Counted from the stretch's first letter, positions 17,286-25,207 are shown. The stretch: 31,479 nucleotides of DNA from Collinsella sp. (GCA_020025115.1 JAHHSP010000002.1:1-31479); one strand, 5' to 3'. Translations and numbers: made by a program. Notes: a model not told the origin generated them from the sequence alone.

Positions 17286-19322
17286 CTACTGACGCTCGTC
17301 CACGGCCACGCGCGCGATGCGGTCGACCGGTTTGAACTCGGTGAACAGCGGCACGTACTCGTAGAATACACTGGAGTTCTCCAGGCCGAACCACTGCACC
17401 GGAGAGCCGGCGAAGCGACGGATCGCGTACTTCATCGCGATGGCGTGGCGTTCGCGCTGGTCGACGTCGGACTCGGGTGCGAGCGTCTTGCGGATCAGGC
17501 AGAAGCGGAACGAGCCGATCACGCCGGGTTTCTCATATACGGAGTAATCGTGCACCTGCGGCGGCAACTCGCCGGATGCGGACAGGTCGGAGACGATCTG
17601 GCGCAGATAGGCGTTTACGCGCTGATTGACCTTGTAACCTAGGTAGAGATGCACGCGGTACACAAAGTCGGTGCCGTAGTTTTCCACGGAGTACTCGAAG
17701 GTGTGCGGCTCGTCGGCGACCTCGACGTTCAGGAACCAGTAGGCTCGGGCGCGCTTGGGGTGCTTGTCGAAGATCGAGTACAGAATGTCGCGGTCGAGCA
17801 TGTCGGTCGATGTGCTGTTGGTGAGGTAGACCAGGTTGTCGCAGAGCATCTCGTAGTGAGAGTCGTTGCGCAGTCGATTGAACTGGTCGAGGTACTTGCG
17901 CACGGGGAGCATCGTGTACTGCCGATGCTCGACACGGCTGCCGTTGTACCAGCTGACCATGACGCCCATGATGAGCGCGGCCATCAGGATGGTGAAGTAA
18001 CCGCCGTGGAAGAACTTGGTGAGGGAGGACACGAAGAAGAAGCCCTCGAGCGCGACGAAGAAGATGACGAAGGCCCAGGGGAAGATCTTCATCTTACGCA
18101 CGCCGTGCAGGTAGAAGAAGAGCAGCACGGAGGTGCATATCATCGTGATGGTGATGGCCAGGCCGTAGGCGGCCTCCATATGAGCGGAGCTCTGGAACAG
18201 CAGCACGACGATGACGCACCCGACCCACATGACGTTGTTGACCATGGGGATGTAGAGCTGGCCCTTGGTCTCGGCGGGATAGAAGATCTGCATGTGCGGC
18301 ATGAGGTCGAGGCGGCTGGCCTCGGAGACGAGTGAGTACGCGCCGGTTACGAGAGCCTGGCTCGCAATGATCGCGGCGCAGGTGGAGAGGATGACGCCGA
18401 ACGGGCGGACCATCTCGGGCAGCATCTGGAAGAACGGGTTGAGGTCCTCGATGAGGGCGAGATCGGGATTGCCCGCGTTGGCGAGCAGCCATGCGCCCTG
18501 GCCGAGGTAGGACAAGATGAGGCAGATCTTAACGAAGGGCCAGGTGGCATAGATGTTGCCGCGGCCGACGTGACCCATGTCGGAGTAGAGGGCCTCGGCG
18601 CCGGTGGTGGCGAGGAAGCAGCTGCCCAAGATCATGATGCCGGCGTGGTTGTTTGGCGACAGCAGGAAGCCGATGCCGCGCAGCGGATTGAAGGCGAGCA
18701 AGACGACGGGGTTGCCGAGCACGTACATGAGGCCCGTGCCGCCGAGGAACAGGAACCAAAACGTCATGACCGGACCGAAGGCATGGCCGATTTTGGAGGT
18801 GCCCGCGCGCTGTACCGCGAACAGGAGGCACACGATGATGAGCGTGATGATCACGACGTTCATCTGGTTGTCACCCATGACGTCGTGAACGGCGGGGATG
18901 GTGCGCAGGCCCTCGATGGCGGTGGTGATGGTCACCGCGGGCGTGAGGATGCCGTCGGCCAGCAGCGCGGCTCCGCCGAGCATGGCGGGCACGATCAGCC
19001 ATTTGCCGTACTTTCGCACGATGCTGTACAGCGCGAAGATGCCGCCCTCGCCGTGGTTGTCGGCCTTGAGGGAGACGAGCACGTACTTGACGGTGGTCAG
19101 CAGCGTGACCGTCCAGATGACGAGCGAAAGCGCGCCGAGGATGAACTCCTCGGTCACGGTCATGATGCCGCCTTGGCCCGCAAGCAGCGCCTTGGTGACG
19201 TACATGGGCGACGTGCCGATGTCGCCGTACACGACGCCCAGGGTGACGAGCATCGCGCCGATACTTACCGGGATCGCGGCAGAACCGTGCCCGTGCTCGG
19301 ATGATTCAGTTGAGTGTGCCAT
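17286..19322 (-). CDS. kup: Kup-type potassium uptake protein
   Basis: This low-affinity, proton-coupled potassium importer sits in the cytoplasmic membrane. The 678-aa protein has the family signature GVVYGDIGTSPMY at 29-41, about 12 hydrophobic helices through residue 450, and a hydrophilic C-terminal domain (about 460-678) as in other Kup/HAK/KUP members. The conserved GSCFLATTGAEALYSDMGHVG lies in the central part. ATG 19322 is chosen as the only start before the signature; AAGGAG lies about ten bases upstream. It follows the RlmKL gene on the same strand after 126 bases that include a TATAAT (19413-19418), so it probably has its own promoter. I looked for a c-di-AMP riboswitch there; the region is too short and shows no such fold. 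Confidence 0.95.
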   Translation of the reverse strand: MAHSTESSEHGHGSAAIPVSIGAMLVTLGVVYGDIGTSPMYVTKALLAGQGGIMTVTEEFILGALSLVIWTVTLLTTVKYVLVSLKADNHGEGGIFALYSIVRKYGKWLIVPAMLGGAALLADGILTPAVTITTAIEGLRTIPAVHDVMGDNQMNVVIITLIIVCLLFAVQRAGTSKIGHAFGPVMTFWFLFLGGTGLMYVLGNPVVLLAFNPLRGIGFLLSPNNHAGIMILGSCFLATTGAEALYSDMGHVGRGNIYATWPFVKICLILSYLGQGAWLLANAGNPDLALIEDLNPFFQMLPEMVRPFGVILSTCAAIIASQALVTGAYSLVSEASRLDLMPHMQIFYPAETKGQLYIPMVNNVMWVGCVIVVLLFQSSAHMEAAYGLAITITMICTSVLLFFYLHGVRKMKIFPWAFVIFFVALEGFFFVSSLTKFFHGGYFTILMAALIMGVMVSWYNGSRVEHRQYTMLPVRKYLDQFNRLRNDSHYEMLCDNLVYLTNSTSTDMLDRDILYSIFDKHPKRARAYWFLNVEVADEPHTFEYSVENYGTDFVYRVHLYLGYKVNQRVNAYLRQIVSDLSASGELPPQVHDYSVYEKPGVIGSFRFCLIRKTLAPESDVDQRERHAIAMKYAIRRFAGSPVQWFGLENSSVFYEYVPLFTEFKPVDRIARVAVDERQ

Positions 19323-19412
19323 TGCGGTAGTGCTCCTTGGCGAGGGTGACCCGGCGCCGGCGTTCCCCCCAGCGCGCCGAGAGGCATGTGCATGCCATCG
19401 AACGTTCCCGCC

Positions 19413-19418
19413 ATTATA
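19413..19418 (-). promoter_or_regulatory. Putative -10 box of kup
   Basis: A consensus TATAAT on the minus strand lies 91 bases upstream of the kup start. The -35 at 17-bp spacing (TAGCAT) is poor. It supports independent transcription of kup from the preceding gene. Confidence 0.4.
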
Positions 19419-19448
19419 GGCTGTACGCAGGACGTATGCTATATGCCT

Positions 19449-22121
19449 CTATCTGCGGAAACGCTTTGTGTCGTAAGGTTTTCGCGCAGACGCCTCGCGA
19501 AGCTCGCGAGTGCGTTCGCGAATCGCGTCCTCGCTCATGCCAACCCGACGCATGGCCTCCTCGGATGTGTAGCGTTTGACCAGGTAGCAATGGTGGATCT
19601 TCTTGTTGCGGGCAAAGTCCTCGGGGATGGTCTCGCCGGTGATATCGGTGAGGACCACCCCGGCACGAGCCAGCTCCTCGATGTCGGGGCGGAACGTGCG
19701 CAGGTTGCACGAGAAAATCGCCTCGCCCTCGCGGGAGAGGAGGCGGGATAGGCCGATGAGGAGCTCTACGTGGTCGCGCTGGACGTCCCAGGTGCGATGC
19801 CCCATTTTGCTGGAGTTGGAGAAGGTGGGCGGGTCGCAGAAGATCAGGTCCCAACGGTTGCGCGTGGCGCGCATGTCACGTATCCAGCTCATGACGTCGG
19901 CGCGGACGTAGTGATGGTCGGGCCCCACAAAGCCGTTTTGCTCCATATTGCGCTCGGCCCAGTCCAAGTAGGTGTTGGAGAGGTCGACGGTGACGGTCTC
20001 CTCCACGCCCGCGTCCGCCGCGTAGCAGGTGGCGGTGCCGGTGTAGGCGAACAGGTTGAGGAAGAAGCGCTTCCCGCGGGCGCGCTCGCGCACCAGGCCG
20101 CGCGTGATGCGGTGGTCGAGGAAGATGCCCGTGTCGAGATAGTCGTTGAAGTTGACGGCAAAGGTCAGGCCGCCCTCCTCGATGAGGGGGAGGCGCCGGG
20201 TGCGGATGTCTGCCGGGGCGCCCGACCCCGCGCCTTGGCCGGGGCGGTTGGACGCCAAGGTGCCATGCCCGCCGCGGGGCTTGCCGCCCTTGCCGGGGTT
20301 GGAGCTGGCGGCCGGCCTGCCATATTGCGAGCCCCCGCGCGAGCGGATGCGCGCCTTGGCAAAGACGTTGTCGGGGTCGACCTGCAGGATGCGCGGGGCG
20401 AGCGTGAGGATGTCGAGCAGGCGCGCCTCGGCCAGGGCGGGATCGACCTCGCGAGGCGCGGCGTATTCCGCGATGACGAGCCACCGGCCCGGCGTGGAGG
20501 CGCTGCCCTCGTAGAGGTCGATGGCTGCGGAGTAGTCGGGCAGGTCCGCGTCGTAGACGCGGTAGCAGCTCACGCCCTCGCGCTGCGCCCATTTGCGGCG
20601 CAGCTTGGCGACCTTGCGCAGGCGGCGAGCGAACTGCTCGGACTCGGGGATGAGGACGGGGCAGGGCTTGCCGTCGCCCAGATCGATGAGGGAGGTCGAG
20701 GGGGAGGCCGAGGCGCCGGAGCCGACGGCGACGTCGGGCAGCGCGGGGTCCTTTGCGCCCTGGTCGCCCTCGGCGGCGGTCACGCCATCCGCCGCCGAAA
20801 AGACGGCGAGCTCGGCATCTTCGTTGTTTGGCATGACGCGCAGGGAGTGTGCGGGCTCGCCGAGGGTGCGGATGAGCAGGTCATCGCGGGTGAGAGTCAC
20901 GGTCGGCATGGCCCTCAGCATGGCGCGAACGGGGTCGCCCCCACAGGTTCCGGCGTGCAGGTTCGTGGCAAGGTCGAGCACGCGAGACATCTTGGAGATC
21001 GGGATCTCGGTGGTATCGAGGAACATGAAGCCGCGCTGCTCTCCGTCATGGGGCGCGGGCATCATCAGTTTGCGCGAGATCTTGTCGAGGTCGGGCTGCG
21101 CGAAGATCACGCGGTCGGCGAGACCGCCTGCTTTGAGGATGCGCCTGGCGCAAGCGACGGCATCTCCGGACGGGTCGGTTGCCACGATGCGGGCGATTCG
21201 TCCCTTGGCAAGCTCCGCGCGTCGATCGGCCTCGTTGAGCAGATCGCGCCATGTAGCCGCGTCGTGCTCCAGCCAGCTCTGGAATCCCCAGGCCCGCCGC
21301 TCGAGGCCGGGTGCGCGATCAGCCAGGATCGAAGCGGCTTCGAGTACCACGCCGCCGCCCGCGCAGCAGGCGTCGATCATGACGGGAAGCGTGGCGGGCG
21401 TGGTGGGGTCGGTGGCGGGAATGTCCGGCGCAGCCGGGCTCATCTCTGCCTTGGCCGCCCGCTCCCCGTCAACCGGGCCCGTGGTATTAGTAAGGGCGCG
21501 AGCGCAGATCTCTTGCCAGTTGCCCTGGGCGCAGGCGAGCGCCGCGTAGTCGGGTCGCAGGACGTGCGCGGCATGCGTCCGTGTGGCCTCGCGCGGGAGG
21601 CGTTTGAACAGCGGGTCGCCGGAGAGGTCGAGTTGGATGCTCGCGCGGTCGCCGCGCAGGGTGAGGGAGATGCGCGCGTCTGGGTCGTCCGTGTCGACGC
21701 TGGGGCGACGCCCCTCGACCTCGAGCATGCGGTCGCACAGCGCGTCCTTCACGCGGAGCGCGGCAAAGTGGGAATTGCGAAGCTCGTCGTTGGTGCCGCG
21801 GGCGCTCACGGCAATGGTGGCGCCGGGGCGCAGGATGCGCTCCCAGGCAATTGAGCGGGCGCCTTCGTATAGGTCCTCGGCATTGGCGCAGGTGAAGCGG
21901 TCGATCACCACAAAGATGCGGCTGGCAAGGCGGGACCACAGGCATGCACGCTCTGCGTCGATCGGGTCGCCGGCAAACGTCACGCGCCCCTTGAGCGGGC
22001 GGACCTGGCGCAGGCCCAGGGAACGGAGCTCGCCGGCGAGGGCCGCCTCGAACCCCTCGGGGCAGCTGGCGTAGAATTCGCGCCTGGACGCGGGGGAAGG
22101 GGTTGCAGTCGAGTTGGCCAT
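19449..22121 (-). CDS. rlmL: Bifunctional 23S rRNA methyltransferase RlmKL with a degenerate RlmL half
   Basis: In Escherichia coli the RlmL half methylates G2445 at N2 and the RlmK half G2069 at N7 of 23S rRNA. The 890-aa protein has a RlmL-like N-terminus and THUMP region (about 15-160), a first methyltransferase domain (about 180-440), a connecting domain, and a RlmK domain (about 640-880). The RlmK half is intact: FLNLFAYTGTATCYAADAG, Asp763 in DPPTFSNS, and FARNKKIHHCYLV. The first domain keeps DRAPGLERRAWGF but its SAM motif reads DACCAGGG (250-257) and the catalytic NPPY motif is not found. A low-complexity Pro/Ala linker and a Gly/Pro-rich insert (about 605-635) are further oddities. 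The ATG has TAGGAG a few bases upstream. Confidence 0.88.
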   Translation of the reverse strand: MANSTATPSPASRREFYASCPEGFEAALAGELRSLGLRQVRPLKGRVTFAGDPIDAERACLWSRLASRIFVVIDRFTCANAEDLYEGARSIAWERILRPGATIAVSARGTNDELRNSHFAALRVKDALCDRMLEVEGRRPSVDTDDPDARISLTLRGDRASIQLDLSGDPLFKRLPREATRTHAAHVLRPDYAALACAQGNWQEICARALTNTTGPVDGERAAKAEMSPAAPDIPATDPTTPATLPVMIDACCAGGGVVLEAASILADRAPGLERRAWGFQSWLEHDAATWRDLLNEADRRAELAKGRIARIVATDPSGDAVACARRILKAGGLADRVIFAQPDLDKISRKLMMPAPHDGEQRGFMFLDTTEIPISKMSRVLDLATNLHAGTCGGDPVRAMLRAMPTVTLTRDDLLIRTLGEPAHSLRVMPNNEDAELAVFSAADGVTAAEGDQGAKDPALPDVAVGSGASASPSTSLIDLGDGKPCPVLIPESEQFARRLRKVAKLRRKWAQREGVSCYRVYDADLPDYSAAIDLYEGSASTPGRWLVIAEYAAPREVDPALAEARLLDILTLAPRILQVDPDNVFAKARIRSRGGSQYGRPAASSNPGKGGKPRGGHGTLASNRPGQGAGSGAPADIRTRRLPLIEEGGLTFAVNFNDYLDTGIFLDHRITRGLVRERARGKRFFLNLFAYTGTATCYAADAGVEETVTVDLSNTYLDWAERNMEQNGFVGPDHHYVRADVMSWIRDMRATRNRWDLIFCDPPTFSNSSKMGHRTWDVQRDHVELLIGLSRLLSREGEAIFSCNLRTFRPDIEELARAGVVLTDITGETIPEDFARNKKIHHCYLVKRYTSEEAMRRVGMSEDAIRERTRELREASARKPYDTKRFRR

Positions 22122-22241
22122 GGGGCTCCTAGCTGTGCAGTCGGTAACTACTTGCTATTATGGCAGCTTCTTGTCCTCGCGGTTCGCATCGTGCTCGTCG
22201 CACTCGTAGCGTGGTGGAATTATGGAGAGGCATCCAGGTTC

Positions 22242-22270
22242 TTGCGCCCGCCGTGCCGACTGCGTAATAT
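22242..22270 (+). promoter_or_regulatory. Promoter of the initiator tRNA gene
   Basis: TTGCGC at 22242-22247 and TAATAT at 22265-22270 are separated by exactly 17 bases, placing the start of transcription near 22277, about 25 bases before the tRNA. Confidence 0.75.
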
Positions 22271-22301
22271 AACTCTTTGCGCACACGGTGCGTCCAGACA
22301 T

Positions 22302-22378
22302 TGCGGGGTGGAGCAGTCTGGTAGCTCGCCGGGCTCATAACCCGGAGGTCGTAGGTTCAAATCCTGCCCCCGCGACCA
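22302..22378 (+). tRNA. Initiator tRNA-fMet (anticodon CAT)
   Basis: The 77-base gene, including an encoded CCA at 22376-22378, folds as a full cloverleaf with CAT at 22336-22338. Three consecutive G-C pairs next to the anticodon loop (GGG/CCC) and the A11-T24 pair in the D stem mark it as the initiator and not elongator Met. Position 1 is T and position 72 is G, so the end pair is a wobble U-G in place of the usual C-A mismatch; both avoid a strong pair. The 3' half is duplicated at 24203-24251, showing that the gene is an integration site whose 3' half was supplied by the incoming element. Confidence 0.97.
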
Positions 22379-22388
22379 AGAACTTGCA
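22330..22388 (+). repeat. Left attachment repeat (attL) inside tRNA-fMet
   Basis: This 59-bp stretch, from the anticodon stem through the CCA end and ten bases beyond, is repeated without a mismatch at 24203-24261. It is the left boundary of the integrated element. Confidence 0.9.
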
Positions 22389-22425
22389 GCAGCTCAGAAG
22401 TATAATACTTCTGAGCTGCTTTTTT
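22389..22425 (+). terminator. Terminator of tRNA-fMet, carried by the element
   Basis: GCAGCTCAGAAG at 22389-22400 pairs exactly with CTTCTGAGCTGC at 22408-22419, followed by six T. It lies just outside the attL repeat, on the element side. The equivalent place beyond attR has a different terminator (24264-24293), probably the ancestral one. Confidence 0.95.
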
Positions 22426-22547
22426 ATGCGCCAGCTTCCCTCGATGGTTTACGCCACGAATCTTCGAAGAAAAGAATTGCAAACATCACCTAAAGAACGC
22501 CTTTGCTGTCTACACTTCTGAATAGGCGAAAATACAAGGAGATGCCA

Positions 22548-23990
22548 ATGCAGCAACCTATCGCGACAAACGACGTGCATCTGTTCTCCACCCTCAAGGA
22601 GAACCAGTATTTCGATCGGAAGAGCGCCCGTAAGGACGACAGGGAGATCGCGAAACACATAAGCGCGTTCGCCAACTCGGCGGGCGGTAAGCTCGTTATC
22701 GGTATCGAGGATAATGGCGAGGTGACGGGCTTCAAACGCAACGGCGCTCGCGACATCGAGAACTTCGAGCGCGCAGCGCTCACGACCTGCACGCCGACTC
22801 CTATTGTTCGTAGGGATCGGATCCGTGTGGTCAATTCCTCTGGCGAGGATGACCTCATCCTGGTGTTGGACATCGAGGCATCGACCAGCCATTCCGTTGC
22901 TCGTTCGAGCGACGATGAGGTGTTCTTGCGGCAGAACGACAGAAGCGTGAGGCTCAATCGCGAGCAAGTCCTCGCCTTGGAGTACGACAAAGGGCAGAGG
23001 GTCTTCGAGGACGAGCTCGTCGTGGATTCCTCTCTGGACGACGTGGACCATGAGGTGCTCGACCGGTACAAGGAGATTCTGGGAACCGATGCTCCCGACG
23101 AGCAGGTCCTCAGGAGCCGCCGCTTCATGCGTGATGGAAGGCTGACCGTGGCCGGTGCCCTGCTCTTCGCGCAGGATCCCTCCGCGATGATGCCACAGGC
23201 CCGGGTCCGCGTTCTGCGCTACGACGGCGTCAAGATGGAGACGGGTGAGCGCCTCAACATCACGAAGGAGCGATTCTTCTGCGGGCCGCTGCCCAAGGTC
23301 ATCCAGGGCGCCTATGAGCTCATCTCGAGCATGCTCCGCGAGTTTCAGTTTTTGGGGCCCGACGGGAAATTCCAGACAATGCCAGAATACCCGGAGTTTG
23401 CCTGGTTTGAGGGGCTCGTAAACGCGGTGACCCATCGCGACTACTCTTTCCGGGGCGACTACATCCGGGTCTCGATGTTCGACGACCGTCTTGAGATTGT
23501 CAGCCCAGGAGCGCTTCCCAATATCGTGACGCTCGACAACATGAGGACCACCCGCTATTCGCGCAACCCGCGCATCGCGCGCACGCTGGTCGAATTCGGT
23601 TGGGTCCGGGAGCTGAACGAGGGCGTCAAACGCATCTACACCGAGATGCAGGACTCCCTGCTCAACGATCCGGTCTACACGGAGCCCGATGGGACGAAGG
23701 TTCAGTTGACGCTTGAGAACAACATCGTGGCGCGGACCGCCAGGAGGAGCGAAGCGCTCGAGGACAGGCTCTCTGCTGAGAGAATGGCTTCCCTCGATGA
23801 ATACGAGCTGACCGCGGTTCGGCTTGCGTTCACAAATGGCAAAGTGACCGCCAGGGAGCTCTCCGACCACATTGGGCGCACGCGCCGCACGGCCGGCAAC
23901 GTTCTCAAGGGGATCTCAGGTCCTTCTGGTCCGCTTGAGTGGCACGGTTCGGCCGTTAACGATCCGGGACAGTACTACTCCTTGCGATAG
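22548..23990 (+). CDS. AlbA_2 (Schlafen-like) / HATPase_c_4 domain protein
   Basis: This 480-aa protein belongs to the widespread AlbA_2-plus-ATPase group, often labelled as RecG-like or as a putative transcriptional regulator. The AlbA_2 domain (about 18-140) shows ENQYFDRKSARKDDREIAKHIS and AFANSAGGKLVIGIEDNGEVTGF. The HATPase_c_4 region (about 285-365) has EGLVNAVTHRDYS, RLEIVSPGALPN and RNPRIARTLVEFGWVRELNEG. A C-terminal winged-helix-like stretch (about 420-455, VTARELSDHIGRTRRTAGNVL) ends the protein. ATG 22548 is six bases after AAGGAG; ATG 22542 is too close and an upstream TTG lacks a site. It is the only gene of the element at tRNA-fMet. A defence or element-maintenance role is plausible from relatives, but not shown. 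Confidence 0.85.
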   Translation: MQQPIATNDVHLFSTLKENQYFDRKSARKDDREIAKHISAFANSAGGKLVIGIEDNGEVTGFKRNGARDIENFERAALTTCTPTPIVRRDRIRVVNSSGEDDLILVLDIEASTSHSVARSSDDEVFLRQNDRSVRLNREQVLALEYDKGQRVFEDELVVDSSLDDVDHEVLDRYKEILGTDAPDEQVLRSRRFMRDGRLTVAGALLFAQDPSAMMPQARVRVLRYDGVKMETGERLNITKERFFCGPLPKVIQGAYELISSMLREFQFLGPDGKFQTMPEYPEFAWFEGLVNAVTHRDYSFRGDYIRVSMFDDRLEIVSPGALPNIVTLDNMRTTRYSRNPRIARTLVEFGWVRELNEGVKRIYTEMQDSLLNDPVYTEPDGTKVQLTLENNIVARTARRSEALEDRLSAERMASLDEYELTAVRLAFTNGKVTARELSDHIGRTRRTAGNVLKGISGPSGPLEWHGSAVNDPGQYYSLR

Positions 23991-23992
23991 GG

Positions 23993-24052
23993 TTCGCACC
24001 TATTTCGCACCTATTTCGCACCTATTTCGCAGTAATGTCGCAGTTTGTCGCA
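23993..24052 (+). repeat. Six iteron-like TCGCA repeats with helical spacing
   Basis: TTCGCA begins at 23993, 24004, 24015 and 24026, and GTCGCA at 24037 and 24047, so the spacing is 11, 11, 11, 11 and 10 bases. The first three are exact TTCGCACCTAT units. They start immediately after the AlbA_2 stop and run into the palindrome. Such arrays are typical of origin iterons or of recombinase arm sites. Confidence 0.8.
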
Positions 24053-24057
24053 GTGGC

Positions 24058-24095
24058 ACTCGAGGCGGATTCTTCGCGAAGAATCCGCCTCGAGT
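24058..24095. repeat. Perfect 38-bp palindrome
   Basis: Bases 24058-24076 are the exact reverse complement of 24077-24095, with no loop and an NruI-like TCGCGA centre. No T-tract follows, so it is not a normal terminator. Its position beside the iteron-like array and near attR suggests a role in element replication, recombination or resolution. Confidence 0.85.
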
Positions 24096-24202
24096 CATGG
24101 CCGCGAAGAATTTGTGAGGAAAGAATTGAGTGAAATCAGGCCAAATATACCTGCGAAAACAAGGGAATGCGAAGGGTTGCCACTGATGGATGGCGCTGTA
24201 AA

Positions 24203-24261
24203 CGGGCTCATAACCCGGAGGTCGTAGGTTCAAATCCTGCCCCCGCGACCAAGAACTTGCA
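24203..24261 (+). repeat. Right attachment repeat (attR) with a duplicate tRNA-fMet 3' half
   Basis: It is an exact copy of 22330-22388. It begins in the anticodon stem and includes the T arm, the acceptor strand and CCA, but lacks the D arm, so it is not a functional tRNA. It is the ancestral 3' half displaced by integration. Confidence 0.9.
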
Positions 24262-24263
24262 AG

Positions 24264-24293
24264 TCGGAGATCAAATGGTCTCCGAGCTTTTTT
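24264..24293 (+). terminator. Ancestral tRNA terminator beyond attR
   Basis: TCGGAGA at 24264-24270 pairs with TCTCCGA at 24279-24285 and is followed by GC and six T. Its place right after the displaced tRNA 3' half indicates that it was the original tRNA terminator before integration. Confidence 0.75.
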
Positions 24294-24431
24294 GTATGGG
24301 TGCTGGTCGGGTGCTTTTTGGGTGCTGCGGACAAGGAGCCCGTCTCAGCCGATGCGTCCTGCAAGCTGGTCGGGCACATCGCGGGTAGCCCATTGGGTGG
24401 AGTGCGCCTGACGACGGAATTGTCTACGCAG

Positions 24432-24797
24432 CTACCGGGTGCGCCATTTTGCTGTCTTTCCTGTTCCATCGCTGACGATGGTTTTATCCACATTTTTCAT
24501 CTTCGCCAACAGGTTCGACACCTTCTTGGCCTTTTGCGCATCGGTGAGGCCGGAGGGGAGAAGGTCGCTGAGGAGGGCGGTGATTTTCGCGCGTGGTGCG
24601 GGCCCCGTTTCTGAGAGCATCTGAATGACAAGCGCCTTGCAGGCTTCTTCGTTGAGACCTTTACTGCACGTGTACGATACCTCCTGCCCCGTCTTCGAAG
24701 CCAAGGCGTTCGTGATAGAGATGTGGGGATACCTGCCCTCGATAAGTTTGAGCCGATGCAGCTCTGCCGCCTCATCACTATCGGTCGGGTCAACTAC
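24432..24797 (-). pseudogene. C-terminal remnant of an AlbA_2-family protein (first subfamily)
   Basis: The minus-strand frame runs from a stop at 24798-24800 to the normal end at 24432. It reads as the C-terminal 121 residues of an AlbA_2 protein: AAELHRLKLIEGRYPHISIT, a TGQ...KGLNEEACKALVIQML stretch, then the winged-helix end PRAKITALLSDLLPSGLTD, KVSNLLAKM and a terminal TAKWRTR. In intact relatives these follow the AlbA_2 and ATPase regions, which are missing here. A TTG at 24704 is the only start-like codon and lacks a ribosome site. I take it as a decayed gene end and not a working small protein. Confidence 0.6.
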
Positions 24798-24841
24798 TCA
24801 AAATAATACCCGCCACACACGGCTGACGCTCGGGTGACCTC

Positions 24842-25090
24842 ATGCAGCCTGATTATTTCGACAGCAAGATGAAGGTCGTCAAGGACGAGCTCGTTGAGCG
24901 CGTCGGTCGGGGCGATCGCGTGTCCGTCGCCGCTTCGGTTTTCTCGATATGCGCGTATCAAGAATTTCGCGAGCAGGGTTTGATTCCTCGCGCTCGCCGT
25001 GTGCATGCCGAGCTCCTGGCTGCATCCTGGCCGTGTTGCCAAGTACGCGCCCACGGCGGCGGGGGCAATGCGCACGTTGGGTGGCCGTGA
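24842..25090 (+). pseudogene. N-terminal remnant of a PLD-domain helicase-like protein
   Basis: The first 45 codons read like the N-terminus of large helicases that begin with a phospholipase-D-like module: YFDSKMKVVKDELVERV followed by GDRVSVAASVFSICAYQEF. After about 24976 the frame loses any family resemblance and ends at 25090. There is no ribosome site. I read it as a truncated, frameshifted fragment of a gene common on mobile islands. Confidence 0.45.
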
Positions 25091-25175
25091 GACGGCCGGG
25101 GACCTCGAGAAGGTGGTTTCAGCGTATATCGAAGCAAAGATGGCCATGGAGAAGGGGCGGCTGGCGCTTGTTTGA
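25005..25175 (+). pseudogene. Small unrecognised frame, probably a gene remnant
   Basis: ATG 25005 opens a 56-codon frame whose second half (KYAPTAAGAMRTLGGRE, then DLEKVVSAYIEAKMAMEKG) has the composition of a real amphipathic protein end. It has no ribosome site, overlaps the helicase remnant in another frame, and matches no family I know. It may be the last part of a lost gene. Confidence 0.3.
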
Positions 25176-25207
25176 ATGCGTGCGCAATCCCGCACCTAAA
25201 GCGGGTG

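Larger units (their letters stand above)
22330..24261 (+). mobile_element. Minimal tRNA-fMet-integrated element (1.87-kb unit)
   Basis: The unit between the two 59-bp repeats spans 1,873 bases per repeat period. It holds a terminator that replaces the one lost from the tRNA (22389-22425), one AlbA_2/HATPase gene (22548-23990), six phased short repeats (23993-24052), a 38-bp perfect palindrome (24058-24095) and about 100 bases of AT-rich DNA before attR. No integrase, excisionase or replication gene fits in it. It is therefore either a satellite mobilised by another element's integrase or the collapsed remnant of a larger island. The integration structure is seen directly; the lifestyle is inference. 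Confidence 0.8.

Noticed and set aside
19323..19448. c-di-AMP riboswitch upstream of kup
   Set aside because: Only 126 bases, no matching conserved stems seen, and RlmKL ends just upstream.
19770..21854. 694-codon open frame opposite RlmKL
   Set aside because: Shadow of a high-GC gene; the minus-strand reading has THUMP and methyltransferase motifs.
24058..24095. Palindrome as an intrinsic terminator of the AlbA_2 gene
   Set aside because: No T-tract on either strand and no loop; a cruciform-type or recombination role fits better, though partial termination cannot be excluded.
24794..25195. Minus-strand open frame beside the AlbA_2 remnant
   Set aside because: No family resemblance; the plus strand here shows helicase-like and other coding remnants.
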